This document shows positions 12,150-23,951 of a DNA stretch of 64,000 nucleotides, one piece after another. This DNA is from Mermis nigrescens (lineage: Eukaryota; Nematoda; Enoplea; Mermithida; Mermithidae): NCBI GenBank assembly GCA_036768485.1, contig JAVLUZ010000145.1:15586304-15650303 (forward strand), read 5' to 3'. The position numbers were made by a program, and so were the translations under genes. Positions within the stretch are counted from its first letter, which is position 1. The number at the start of each line of letters is the position of its first letter. A model generated the notes under the pieces. The model was not told the DNA's origin. It ran no database searches and saw only the letters and a program-made list of their open reading frames with translations.

Positions 12150-14330
12150 CCATCAACGAGACTGATAAAAATACACATTGCTAAATAGACGTCCGCTTGC
12201 CGGTAACTTTCTCCTCCCCTGGGCTCGTCCGCGCCCTTTTCACAATTTTTCAAAATCGGACGGGTTGGGCAAAGCGCCAATTTCTCCCTGGTGGGTCGGG
12301 TCGGCCATCATTTCATCCCGCAGTTCCGTCAATGAGATTCCCATAGCGTTTTCGCCGCGCCATCGTTCTGGGTCCTGAACATTTTTGTCGATTTTTTCAG
12401 GCCGACGCCCCAAAACAAATCGTAGGGGCTCGCTTCAACTAATGTTTTCGAGTAAGAGGCGAAGAGGAATTTTCGCAGTTCAGGATGTTTGAGCGTATTT
12501 TGCCCGATTCGCCTCCAATAATTTTCCCTTCGCGAATCCTCGCCATCTCGCCGTATCTCTAGTCCAGGGACCTGTTACACCAATTCAGTGGTTCAGAGGT
12601 TCAGTGGTTCAGCGGTTCGGTGGTGCGCTTCAGAGGTTCAGAGGTGTTCTGTTGCACCAACGACTTCTAGAATAGTTGGTGTTTCGGTGGTTCAGAGGTG
12701 TAGATATTTCTTTTATGCGCACAATGTAGACGAATAATGAAGCGTCATGTACGGCATAAAGTGTTGTTTCTTTCACGTTTCGTCGGATTTTCTGCCGAAG
12801 TAATAAAAAATTCATTACATGCAGATATTAAAATCGAGAAGCGCACGAATTTATGTTGGGATCATTTTCATCAACAATCACAAATGGAATAAAAATTGAA
12901 TGTGGAGCGATTAAGCTTAAGCAATCGATTTGTTCATTCTCCAGTAACAAGCTATAAATGCTAAATTTCATACTTGTTTTGTGAAAACATCTAATCAATG
13001 TTGTTTTAGCTAGAAAATTGTTTATTAGTGGAGCAAATCGGCCACTGGAAATAACTACACTAAGCGCCTCTGAACCTCTGAAACTCTGAACCACTAGATT
13101 TTGGTGCAACAGAAACCTTTCTAGTGGTCCTTATTAGACCTTTCTAGAGGTCCTCTGAACCTTTCTAGAGGTTCAGTGGTGTAGACGTTGGTGCAACACA
13201 ATTTTTGCACCTTCTGAACCACTGAACCTCTAGAAAGGTTCAGAGGCGTTTGGTGCAACAGGCCCCAGGTCACCTGTTCGCCGAACTGTTTGGCGTACCG
13301 GGCGTGCGCATTGTTCATTATACGTTTTTGGGCCTCTGCGTCGCCTACCTTTTGGCCATTTCCGAGAATAAAAATTGTTCCGTGCTATTATATTTTACGT
13401 CACCCACTGTAACGTCGCACTCATAAAAATTTGATAGAATGTCATCCTTGCTATAAAAAGGTAGCAAATTTTCGCTTTCCTTTCTTTCCAGCCAGTTTTG
13501 CGAGTCGTTGTTTTGCGAAACGACTTCATCTATCGTTTTGGTTATTTTTTTGTCGTGCCCAAAGTTTGCAGAACAATCTCATCCACGGTATCATTCGCCG
13601 TATTTTCGTATTTTTCCGTCCGGGCTACTATATTCGCGAAGGTTTCCCCGGTCTGGTTTCGCCGTGTCTCTTTGCAATCCTTTGCAAAATGTCCTTTGGA
13701 CATGCAATTCCCGCAAAAAGGGGGCATTTTTGGGTACCATATGACTAATTTTTTCGCCAATTTGCATGTATCACTGCTGTACCATGCGTATCCCGGTATT
13801 TCCATAGAAACGTCCTGTTCAACAATTACGGATCTACCACCGTTTCAAATATCCGTGTCTGGGTAATTAGAGCCACCTCAAGTCAGATTTTGGCTTCAAT
13901 TTTAGCTTATTTTCCATGTAATACGCAACTTTTTGGTTTTTTTTCTGTAAACGGTGTGCCATATAAATAAACAGTTTTGTCCCTTCTAGTCGGCTTGGGT
14001 TGGGACGTTCCATTACACATTTCGCATGGAAAATCGTTAAACCATTAACCACGGCCAATTCTCTTGCCTCTTTACCGCCGAAAACCAGCTTCAAAATATT
14101 CGGCGCTGATTTGAAAATGTACAAAGCTTTAATATCCGCCGAATTCGATTTCGCTATTAATTCAATTATTTCATTCATTGAGATTTCGATCTTTCAATCT
14201 ATTGCGTTCCAAATTCAAAAATCCTGTGAAGTTCGTAACATCATATCCTTCCTCTGTCGTTTCCATATCAGAATCTATTGGCGAATCATCAATTCCATCC
14301 GTAATTTTTCGGTGTTCAGAAAGTAGTAAC
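12150..14330 (-). pseudogene. LINE ORF1: gag-like protein with CCHC knuckle and NADAR domain (broken)
   Basis: The N-terminal part (14330 down to 13867) has an acidic start, then a segment with KALYIFKSAPNILKLVFGG that resembles an RNA-recognition-type fold. A zinc knuckle CGNCMSKGHFAKDC (C-x2-C-x4-H-x4-C) lies near 13700. After a linker, a NADAR-family domain starts at 13458 with FYSKDDILSNFYECDV and STEQFLF. It continues in another frame with GDAEAQKRIMNNAHARYAKQ, is split by a MITE at 13264, and resumes with LLEANRAKYAQ and finally TLVEASPYDLFWGVGL near 12400. The zinc knuckle is common in LINE ORF1 proteins; the NADAR domain is not what I expect there. Two frameshifts plus the MITE inactivate it. 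Confidence 0.75.
12568..13264. mobile_element. Compound MITE inserted into the NADAR domain
   Basis: Ends read GGRCCTGTTRCACCAA in inverted orientation, with CCAG on both sides as a possible 4-bp target duplication (the exact border is ambiguous). Subterminal regions carry many copies of GGTTCAGWGG on the left and the complementary CCTCTGAACC on the right. An internal TTGGTGCAACA near 13102 and 13190 suggests repeated or nested termini. No transposase is visible. The end sequence suggests a PIF/Harbinger-like origin, which is unproven. Confidence 0.75.
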
Positions 14331-14448
14331 AAATATTTTCAAAACAAAAAAGTGGAAAAATATACTATAGAGTTCGCACGCACACACGCAATAAATAGCA
14401 AAATTATATTACCAATAAGAGAAAAGGTCAAACCGACCGTGTGGTGTG

Positions 14449-14462
14449 ATGTGTGCGTGTGC

Positions 14463-14516
<54 letters not shown>

Positions 14517-14531
14517 TGTGTGTGCTGTGTG
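14449..14531. repeat. (GT)n microsatellite
   Basis: About 80 bp of GT repeats with a few variants, just upstream of the Tx1-like LINE 5' end. ORFs across it are artefacts of the repeat. Confidence 0.95.
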
Positions 14532-15510
14532 TCCTATTGAGTATGATACCAGCAAGGAGAAATACTCCGATAGAAATTAAGGACAAACTTGCTAGAAATT
14601 ATGCATTAATAAAGAAATATCTAGGAAAATGTCACATATGTATATGGAACTCTCTGAATGCACTAAGAATAACAATTCTTCTAAACAACGCCAAAAATCG
14701 AAGTTCATTCTACAGGCTTCGAAAAAGTTCCTTCTGTAAACATTTATCACTGCTTCAAAAAAGATTACGAAGGTTTGTGATAATAGTCTATTTAGTTTTG
14801 TTTAAAATACCAGATTTTTCTGACAATACACACTAATCAATTTAAGCTTTTCATCACGCGACTAGATAAATGCATTATAGCATTACATGTACGAGTAAAA
14901 GCGGAATTTGGGGATTCCTGTCACGTATACATGACAGCTGCTAACTTAAGCAACAGCTGTCGCTGTTTGTCATAGTAATTGTTCCGTTCTCTTATAAAGG
15001 AGACGAATTTCCAGAATGAAACGGTCCTCGCTCAGTGGCTTATGCGCTCAGTTGAGGAGTCAGCACTGATAAAGGCTGTTGGGTTCGCCCAACAGCACCG
15101 GTTTTGTTCTCATCAGACAGCTCAGTTCGAGCTGGTGACTACCCGAATCTACACTCCTGGTTTAGTAGGTCACGTATTATTGAATTGATTATTAATTATT
15201 AACTCCTATATAGAAATGGAGGCCTTATTATATTATGTTATATGACCCACACCAGGCATCCTTTGTTACAATCCGCACTCAGAGTTGGTTGTCCCCTATA
15301 CCCCAGAGTCAAAAAAATTGTTATCCCCTTCTCACAATTTTTGGAGAAACCTTTCATTTTCTAGACATTTTTAGTGTGTTTTTTTGTCATTTTGCCAGAA
15401 ATTGTCATAAATCTCTCTCCCTCCATAAAATTGCTGGGAAGTCCCCACCCAAATATCGAGTCGTTGCATGCATTATTAAGGCAATCGCATTTTGTTGTTT
15501 ATTATGACTA
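14532..15510. other. Non-coding stretch with a perfect hairpin
   Basis: No gene recognised. A perfect 9-bp stem GCTGTTGGG/CCCAACAGC with a TTCG loop lies at 15075-15096, inside a GC-richer island (about 14990-15180) with weak tRNA-box-like words such as GCTCAGTGGC and CAGTTCGAGCTGG. A tRNA-derived SINE is possible but not shown. Confidence 0.4.
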
Positions 15511-15698
15511 CACATGGGCTTGGGGGTTGAGGGGTATGCACCCCAGAAGGCCAAATCCCCCCAGAAACCAAAATGCCTATCTAAGAATCCAATTTTTCAA
15601 ATTTTTTGTTTTTTTCACAAATTTTTGATGTCAATAGGCCATTTTTTGACCTTTAAAACTCTTGCACCCCTGCAGAATTTAAGTGCTGCCCACCTATG
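15511..15698 (-). mobile_element. MITE-A copy
   Basis: It begins CACATGGGCTTGGGGGTTGA and ends GCTGCCCACCTATG, matching the family in reverse orientation; the internal CACAAATTTTTGATG and GGCCATTTTTTGACC blocks are shared. Confidence 0.75.
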
Positions 15699-15873
15699 AT
15701 TAAAACAATACTGATACAAATGGCTATAGAAATCAAGAGGTGCCCATCTATTCGTAATTACACCAGTTGACAGGCGACGGCCTCCCAGATCCGCCATTTA
15801 ACCGCTGGCTCAACAAGTTTTAATAGGACAGCTTTAGTAGAAATAGAAATTCGAAAGAAACAAAAAAACATAC

Positions 15874-16029
15874 TGTAATCCGTCCTTTTGAATTCGAACA
15901 CAGCAGCACTCTCAATTCGATTCTCCCATGAGAGATCTTCAAATTCGACTTTGTAAAAAGGTTTCCTGATCTCAACTAGCGATTCTTTGACTGCGATGAA
16001 ACCTTTCTCGTCGTTTTTTATTGCATATC
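15874..16029 (-). CDS. Gene A exon 5 (internal), secreted protein of unknown family
   Basis: The exon encodes YAIKNDEKGFIAVKESLVEI followed by RKPFYKVEFEDLSWENRIES and AAVFEFKRTDY. It is bordered by an AG acceptor (either GTCAG or GTCAGAG) and a good GTATGT donor. With the inner acceptor, its phase matches exon 4. Composition is that of a real coding exon and there are no internal stops. The following exon was not found; the Tx1-like LINE and other repeats lie in that direction. I do not recognise the family. Confidence 0.6.
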
Positions 16030-16241
16030 CTCTGACATAAGTGAATATTTGAAAATTAATGATCATTCAATAATAATTCCAATAACTATTGCACAAATAT
16101 GATGCCCACATAACTAAATGAAATGCTTTTGAACACTTTAGTTCTTAAATTTTTTGTAACTTAATTATTGAAAAACATTGAAATAGCGAGTTATGATCAA
16201 AAACTGGTATAGAGGATCTGGAGGGTCCGGAGTCCGGACCA

Positions 16242-16514
16242 CACATAGGCGTGGGTAGAGGAGGGTTTGGTGCACTGTGCCCTAGAAGTTTAAACCCTTC
16301 CAGTTCAGATCACTGTAGACCCCAGAATTCCAGTTTTATTAATATTTTTGGCGATTTACCCCATCCTGAGTTCCCACAGAATTCAGGTGCAGCACATGTA
16401 TGGTCTGGCTGGACCCTCAAAATCGGTTAACCCTTAGAAATGACATTTCGGTACTTTTTTGACTATTTCGCCCCATTGGACCCTCCCCAGAATTTGGTTA
16501 CTGCTCACTTATGA
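16242..16514 (-). mobile_element. MITE-A copy, diverged
   Basis: It begins CACACATAGGCGTGGGTAGA and ends with CCCAGAATTTGGTTACTGCT before CACTTATG, both matching the family ends; the interior is diverged. Confidence 0.55.
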
Positions 16515-17271
16515 TTATGATCAAAAATCTGCGTCGAACGTCGAGAAAATAGATTTAATCGAAGGATTTCTGGTTCAGAAGGATTGCTGAACAAACTGAC
16601 TAAACAAAATTATTGGAATGCATGCTTTTGCTCGTTTTGTCACGTTTGACTGATAGTCGCAAAAACCCATTGATTTATTGACGAAAAACACTGAAATTTT
16701 TGATAACTGGGGTTTATAATAAGGTAGTAAAAATGAATTTTCGTTCACAAAAGGATACCTATTATATACCTATTATAATTCTTGAAACCAGTAAGCAACC
16801 AGCAGGCTCTCTTTATAAACTAAAAAATTTTGCTTATTGATCAAGTTGCGAAAAATTAATAAGTAGAAAATATGTTATTGGTCAATAAATGCAGAAAATT
16901 TGTTTATTTTTTTAACAAATACACGTTCTAAAAAAATTAATCGTAGAACCAATCCTCAAACAGGATGGTCTATTTACCATAAAGGATACATTCAAATATT
17001 ATGTCATCATGACCTTGGATAATATAAGCAAATCTGGAAACTTTTGCATTAAATTGATAAAAATGTTGACAAATCTCTGCTGCTCAAGCAGCTGGCAGCT
17101 GACTAAAATTTACTAAAAAGTTCGAACGATGAAATCTTTAGCCTTCAAAATTCTGTCATGTATATTTTAATTAAACTCATGACGTGCAAAATTGGTGTTC
17201 AGCCGATTTTTGGCTCATCCTGCAGATTGAAACAAAAATTTACACCTTAAAGAAAACATGACAGTTACATC
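16515..17271. other. AT-rich non-coding stretch
   Basis: No ORF, RNA gene or clear repeat recognised. Confidence 0.5.
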
Positions 17272-20200
17272 ATAGGTAGCGCGTTAGCGAGTACCTATGG
17301 TATAATTGGGTACCCCAACATATGTCCCCCCTCACAGCTATATCGGCACACATCTGGGAGGTGCGGTTTTTTTAAAAGGTAGATAATATAAAAACTTAGA
17401 TACCCTTTTTTGTTTGCACTCAATACCGAGCTAGTCGTGAGTGTGTAAAGTTTACACCAAAAATTTAAATGATCGGCGGAGGGCCAATTTAAAAAAATGT
17501 TTTCCTGATTAGTAGTTCACGAATATGATTAGACGGTTTTTTACTGTTTTCTTGTGCACAAGTATATCTAACTCAGTTTTACATTCTATGCAGTCTGATT
17601 GGTTTCAAAAGGTAGACGGTTATAAAATCTAAGGGAGCCTTTTTTATTTTTCTTACAGTAATATTTTCAAATTTAAAGGTGGTTAATTGTAAAGAGTATG
17701 TGACAAAAATATTTTGTTCCTGCCATATTCTCCACTTAGTTGACAGAACGTGGTAATTATCTTTAAAATGTGCCTCGTCCTAAAGCGCTACACGTCAAAA
17801 TTTATTTTGTTTCTTTACAATCAATATTGCGTTATTAGTGCAGGTGTAACCTTTACACTTAAAAATTTTTTCCGCCTAGAGCGTCGTGGATGATGAATTT
17901 TGAAAAAAATGTTCTTCATGAGGTCAGAATAACGAATCTGACCTTCAAACTTTTCAACAGTCAGTGTTTGTTGAGGTATGAAGAGGTGAACTTTGAATTA
18001 TACATCTATTTTCTAATGCCGATAGATAATTCCGTATTGCATATTGTTTGATCAGATTTTTCTTATTTTAGAGGTTTTTGACTCGTCTTTAATAAATGAT
18101 TATTTCCATTATCATGAATGCACTATTCTCCAAACTTCAGTAGAATGATGAATATTTTTCAATATAGTATGATCAAGCTGAAATCTCGGCTGCGAGTTGA
18201 GTTAGTGCAATGGATGACGTATCCGTTCTCGTATGTGGATTTAAAAAAGAATAGTGGGTTCAAGTCGTCTGAATACCAACTTTTATCATATTCTTGATTC
18301 TTTTGGCTCATATCATGCACTTGATTTAACTTATTTTTCTATTTAGGTTCTGCAGATCACACTTTTTTGTTTTTTGAATTTCGCCTCACTTCTCGAATGG
18401 GAGAGTTAAAGAGTGCGAAAATCTGGGGGTGAAAAGACGACATTTTGGTCGAGTTTTCGACTTGTTTATGTCTGCCAACAAGTCCGGTTATTAGTTTTAA
18501 GAAATTTCTTCTGACAGAATATGTACTACGGATCAAGGGCTATCTTCTGCCTAACAGCAAACTTCTTCTACAATCAATCCGCAGTTAGTAACAGGTGTTT
18601 AAACTTTACACTCTAGAGGATGAATAACGAAAACAGATTTTGTCCGATGATTTCTCTGCCAACTGTTTCGGTTATGAGCTGGGATAAATTGAATAAAATA
18701 GAAATAAAGTATTTTCTAACGAACTACACGTCGAAGCAAGTCGCGTTCAAAAAAACGTAATATTGACAGTTGTTCATGGGGGTGTAAAGTTAGAAATCTG
18801 AGGTGTCAAATGGGCGAAAAAACAGGGTTTTTTCGTATTTTGATTGGTAAATCATATCAAATATTTTGCAGAACATAGGTTTAGCACTTACAAACGTACT
18901 ACAAATCTAAGGGCTACAAGCTGACCTGATCCAAATTTATTTACACTCAATGGGGCATTAAGCTTCAGATTTTTAAACTTTACAATGTGGTGGACAGTGG
19001 AAAATACATGTTTGTCCATTTTTTGTTCGCCACTTTCTCTGTTCAGAAGTCGGGCGAGTTCGATAAAGATAAAAATAAATTACTTTCTAAGAGGTACGCG
19101 TCACAGCGAATAGCGTTTGTTTACATCAATATTTAGCTTTTTTGGGAGGTGTAAAGTAAAAAATGGGGGAGTTAAACGTGTTTCTGTCTTGTTTTTTTCT
19201 GCCAAGTTCTGAGTTATGAGTCTCGACATAATCTCAAGTCTGAAAATGAACCAGAAACCAAATGTGATACGCCAGTTTGTTTGCACTCAACAGTGGTGTA
19301 AAGTGGTTTACATCTGATATTTATTTGTCCTCGAGCCATTGTGGAAACTTTATTTTTTAATAAATGTTGATCGTAATATTAGAGTAATATCAGAATTACG
19401 AATCCGACTGAAATTATCTTTACACTCTGTGGTTGTGTAAAGTTTTTACTGCATATTAACTTTAGTTCTAGAGCCTTGCGGAAGCTTAATTTTTTTTCAA
19501 AATGTTCTACGTAAAATCAGAATTTGGGATCTGACTGTTATTTTTCTCTACACCTAGTCGTTGTGTGAAGTTTGCACTATTCATTTGTTGTTAATATGTA
19601 GTTTATGCTACAAATTTATTTTACTTCCAAATCTGAGCGTTAGTGTACCTTACACTTGATATTTGCGTAAGGTTTATGCTGAAAAACTTTGATCTGTTTA
19701 AATAATGTAAGGTTGTCTTGCTTTAAAAAGGATAATGCTGATGTTAAGAACAATGTTGTTTTCTGCGTTCTTGGACTGCTGTCATTATTGTGGCATGTTA
19801 CTGTATGTGTTTACTGACTGATGTACTCAAATCATGCTAATTAAAAGTAGTATACTAGCAAAGAAAAATGCTCCGATGGAACAAAAAAGATTAATATACT
19901 TGGAATTGTGGGTTGTTAAGGATGTAAAAGGAGGGGACTAGGAAAAAGCTACCTAAAGTCGCAAAATCTGATAAAAATCACACTTTCTCCAAGCAACGCA
20001 AAAAATCGAAGTATATTCTGCGGCCAACACAATAAAATTGATATTTAAGCAAAAAAATGATTGAAACAGCAACACGTTAGCTATGCATTAGCTATGATAA
20101 ATGATATTGAGTAACAGTCTTTCTAAGCCAATTGAATGAAATATCAAACATCGATTCATCCAAAACAATGGAAGAAATTGTTGTTTTAAAACAGTAGGAA

Positions 20201-20643
20201 ACGCGTGAGTTGACTTGAAACAGACTAAATGTAGGTACACTAGCATGCCCGTAACGATTGTATGAACTAATCAATCGGCCCCTGCTTTGCTTGCTATAAT
20301 GCTCATAACAAAATAAAACAACTTTGAATACAATACACTTAGTTTTCTATCAATCAGGATACGAAGCTAGTCAGCGTTGCTACTTGCCAGCAATTTAAAA
20401 AAGTAAATATTATAGATTTCATTTATACACTCTTATCCGAAACTTTGAAAATTATTTAAAAAAGACACTTTTTAGAGGCCGCAGAATATACTTCGATTTT
20501 TTGCGTTGCTTAGTTAAAGTGTTATTTTTATCCGATTTTGTGACTTTAGTTAGCTTTTTCCTAGTCCCCTCCTTTTACATCCTTAACAATCCACAATTCC
20601 AAGTATATTCATCTTTGTTCCATCGGAGCATTTTTCTTTGCCA
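17272..20643 (+). repeat. GTGTAAAG-array repeat family, copy II
   Basis: The 5' end is the hairpin CATAGGTAGCGCGTTAGCGA followed by GTACCTAT and a GGTGCGGTTTTTTT block. The array then runs to about 19690 in units containing GTGTAAAG and TTTACAC motifs and, near 18400-19300, blocks shared with copy III such as GAGTGCGAAAATCTGGGGGT and TTCGCCACTTTCT. The terminal cassette follows: left inverted repeat 19855-20025, core 20026-20476, right inverted repeat 20477-20643. The copy lies in an intron of gene A and ends about 70 nt from exon 4. It has no coding capacity. Confidence 0.75.
19855..20643. mobile_element. Terminal cassette with ~170-bp inverted repeats (copy II)
   Basis: The left repeat begins CTAGCAAAGAAAAATGCTCC and ends GTATATTCTGCGGCC; the right repeat is its complement with a handful of differences. 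The left flank is TA. The core in this copy begins near the left repeat with CAGCAACACGTTAGC and has TACACTCTTATCCGAAAC near the right repeat, the opposite of copy III. Confidence 0.8.
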
Positions 20644-20714
20644 ATATATTAATAGGCGTGGCATGCAATTTTTATTATATGATTTGTTTGTATAAACTAC
20701 TAACAGGCCTTTAC

Positions 20715-20948
20715 GAATCAAGGATATCTCGAGTTCTGGTAATTTTCCTATTTTCCCAATCCATAAAGTTTCTGGCTGAGTAGAAATATTTCCACTCTCA
20801 CTGTACACGACAAAAGTGGTGAGTAAACCACCAATAAATTTCAGGGAAATAATTTCACTGAAATGTCGGTTGTACGACAATGCAAAATTGGAATCAATTC
20901 CATGACTATCCACGTAACGAAATATGCCAATACCCGCGAATTTGAAAG
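20715..20948 (-). CDS. Gene A exon 4 (internal), secreted protein of unknown family
   Basis: A classical acceptor TTTATTTCTGTTTCAG precedes the exon, which encodes FKFAGIGIFRYVDSHGIDSN, then FALSYNRHFSEIISLKFIGG and a segment with YSESGNISTQPETLWIGKIG. The best donor is ATTC|GTAAAGG. The frame stays open past the donor into the neighbouring repeat, which is not expected to be coding. The exon is 234 nt, phase 1 to phase 1, and joins exon 3 in frame if exon 3 ends at CACG|GTACGA. The alternation of hydrophobic and polar residues suggests a beta-rich extracellular fold. No known domain recognised. Confidence 0.7.
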
Positions 20949-21499
20949 CTGAAACAGAAATAAATATAAATTGCATGGAAGGCGCGTTTTGGTAAACATA
21001 TATGTTTAGCGAGATATTTTACAGTCTTTTGAGCAATATATTAAAGCCAGGATACATGAACCTAATACTTGTTTTTTAAGGATTTCCTTATCGCAAAACT
21101 AAAAAAATTACTTAGTTGACAATTCAAGCTATACTAACACCATAATCAGTACCTACCAACTTTATGGCGCTTAAACACCCACTCAAACGATTTATTTCAC
21201 ACTCTTGCATTTTTCAGTCCAGCGTCGAATATCATTCAGGCGACAGTTCGCTTGCTTTAGCTGATATAGTAAGGCACTAGTCTAGTGTGATAGAAATCTT
21301 GATAAAAAAGCGGATATCGAATATTAATGACGTGTCTGTAGGTACAACCTTGGCACTTTTCTGATTATCTTCTAAAAATATTTATTGGCGTTGTTTTTAT
21401 ACCTAAATTTCAAACTTCGTGTAAATAGAAAAAATGCGCCATTTTATTCCACTTCTATTCGCTTTTTAATCAAATGTCGTTTGTTATTCATTTGCACTA
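20949..21499. other. Intron sequence of gene A, no feature seen
   Basis: AT-rich sequence between exon 4 and a MITE-B copy; no repeat or coding signal recognised. Confidence 0.45.
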
Positions 21500-21669
21500 T
21501 AGTCTCTTTCACATAAGTTCGGGTATAAATTTTGAGAATTTTCGTCAATAGTAAGCCGACAGATTACTATAACTGTAAATCAGATCATCAGTGATATAAC
21601 TGCAATCCATCAGCTTATTGTCGGAGACAGTGCTTATAACTTTTGCTCAGGTTTGTGTGAAACGGACTA
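21500..21669. mobile_element. MITE-B copy, 170 bp
   Basis: Ends TAGTCTCTTTCACATAAG and, reversed, TAGTCCGTTTCACACAAA, flanked by TA on both sides. The inner blocks AGCCGACAGATTAC and ATCAGCTTATTGTCGG are complementary, as in the other copies. Confidence 0.8.
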
Positions 21670-23424
21670 TAATTTTGCCATTGTAAAACGTAAGTACAAT
21701 AATTGAGGGTTGCGATACATTATAAAATAAATGTTTTGATGTTGAACCGTGGGGTTGGTGTTATATTGTCTCTCAATTACAATGAATATTAGCGTGGAAA
21801 ATAAGCAAGAGCCCGAGTAGCACGCGAGTCACAGCAGAAGATCCGGCAGACTGGTGCGGATGGAATTTCACACAGTAATGGTGAGGACAGGCTACCCCCG
21901 TTACGATGATAAGGACTTGCCGTTTCTTATCGAGCTATAACCATATTATTCTAAATACAGCATGTCTAGCACATGAGCAAGGCTGGAAATTTAGCGGTTC
22001 TTGATTAAAATTGCATGTAAAACGTATGTAAAAACAAATTCAAAAAATTTAAAAATTTAGAGTTTTAAAAAACTTAAGAGCTGTCAAATAAACTGACTAA
22101 TCCAATATAAAAATACTAAATTTTTCCTTCACTCCCCTTTACATTTTTCTGTAATTCTTTTAGTTTTGGGGTCAATTGACTACCCTCACATATCTAAGCG
22201 TCTGATTGCTCATTTATTCCGATACTTCATAAAATTTTGTTTGGTCATTGTACCTTTTCCGTCGATCATTAGTGGTTCTTCACGCTTCCTTATCACTTCT
22301 GAAAAATGTCGACACACAGTAAGATCACGTAGTGAATATCGTGAGCCGAAAAAAATCGCAAAACTTTCAATCTTTAGATGAAGCCTTGAAAATATTTTCC
22401 TTCAACACGTCACTTGCATTCTTTGCAGAGAATACATCAGAAAGGCATTTGAGTATGATAAGCCCAAAACCAAGGCGGTACAGGATTGCACCCGTTATGT
22501 ACGGCGCCTAAGTTCCGGAGGAGTGTAAAGTTATGGAAATTTTTGAAGGTCTAGACAGAGACTGTCGAAAAATTGATGGAAGATGCAAAAACGCTATTTT
22601 TCGGCGAAATCCATAAAAACGAATTTGTTGCCATTTTAAAAAATGCAAAAAGATAAAAATCTTACATTTAAAATTTTAATTTTTTGAAAATTGAAATAAT
22701 AAGAAATGTATTTCAAATAATTTTTAAAAAGTTTTGTCCTAAATCCTAAATTACCTCTGAATCTAGAGAAAGTGAGACTCAGACGATGAATACAATTACC
22801 ATAGCGCATTCAGGGATGGAAAACTAAGCCTTTTCAAAAGAAAATAAACACAAAAATAAAGGCACGCTAAGACCTCATGTTCAAGTTTGATCCAAATCCC
22901 GAATACAACTTTGTGGGTATTATCATGCGTTAAACCGGGGTTTGGGAGATCCCTATCCAAAATGCGAGTAAGTCATTTCTCACCCTCAAAAATAGAAAAG
23001 TTTTTAGCCAAACCCGCGTTTTTTGGCTATTTTTACACGTTTTTGCTAATTTACCCGATTCCTTCCTAAAAATGGCTCTGGACCATACAGGCACAGCAAG
23101 GAAAATTTTAGAGGGTCACGCCCAAAAATATTCTAAAAAGTGCCTTTTTGGGCTAAAAAACGATGGTTACACATCAAAAACACTGTTTTATGATCTTTCA
23201 AAGAATGCACCCTCTTTTTTGGTAGATAAAAACGTTAAACAGATTTCAAAAAATTTGAAAAAAATTAGGTAAATTGAAGAAAATATAGTCAAATTTGAGA
23301 GTTTTGAGCCACAAATGAGCTAAAAACGCCTGAAAAGGCTTACTTTTAAAACTTTTACCAACTTTCACAAAAAAATCGACAATTCTAGGTGAGGGTGTCG
23401 CAACAATACTTCTGTTGTGCTTAA
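21670..23424. other. Intron sequence of gene A with diffuse repeat debris
   Basis: No exon with acceptable splice sites was found. Around 23070-23230, AAAAATATTCTAAAAAGTGC and ACACTGTTTTATG-like words resemble the interior of MITE-A and a segment at 30110-30200, so this is probably decayed transposon sequence. Confidence 0.4.
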
Positions 23425-23777
23425 TCAAACGAGGGCGCCACTTATTTCACGTTTGCCCCACTTTGGAAGGTAAGCCTTTCTATATGAGGGCGCTATGCGG
23501 TTGACCGCCTTCAGCTACCTCCGTTTTTCCATGGGGTGAATGTTCCGTAAGGAATTTTTTTAATCTTTTAAGAGTAGTATACCCTGTCTCCCTAGGAAGA
23601 TTTTTTTATAACAAAAAATCAATTATAATGAACCTGGATGACGAGGGCGCGCCTATCTCAGGGTCGGATGCCCAGTGCCAGGGATTGAGGAAATCCACTG
23701 TGTGGTATGCAAGGCGCCCCATACAGAAAAGCGTATCCGCAAATTGGATCAAAAGAGGTAAAAAGTGGCGCCCTCGT
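23425..23777. mobile_element. MITE with GAGGGCGCCACTT inverted ends, 353 bp
   Basis: ACGAGGGCGCCACTT near the left end is matched by AAGTGGCGCCCTCGT at the right end. The 8-bp word gtgcttaa flanks the element at 23417-23424 and 23778-23785. The left end carries four extra bases (TCAA) before the repeat, so the border is slightly uncertain. No transposase is present. Confidence 0.65.
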
Positions 23778-23951
23778 GTGCTTAAGCATGACAATATTTT
23801 GTGTGTATGTCGCCTCATTTTACGATCGCGCGACCCCCTCCTTAATGCTATATTCTTTCTGTCGATGTTAATCACCTTAGACTTTAAGTTGAATGCCATG
23901 AGTTTTACATATAAATTTTTTTAGCTTTATTGGTAAATAATCGACTTAAGA

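Larger units (their letters stand above)
8741..14330 (-). mobile_element. Tx1/L1-like LINE with NADAR domain in ORF1 (degraded)
   Basis: Read on the minus strand this is ORF1 (about 14330 down to 12150) followed by ORF2 (12129 down to 8741). ORF2 shows an endonuclease start with TLNVGGFKSK and VVVLQETHF, the GPSYWEVNALLL motif, RT blocks typical of the Tx1/L1 group (SWRPITLLNVDYKIFAKVL, RGIRQGCPLSP) and a YADD box. A (GT)n tract lies just upstream. Frameshifts and stops are scattered through both ORFs, and a 0.7-kb MITE splits ORF1. Confidence 0.8.

Noticed and set aside
14990..15180. A tRNA gene
   Set aside because: Box-like words are present but no cloverleaf with a 7-bp acceptor stem and standard T-arm can be drawn.
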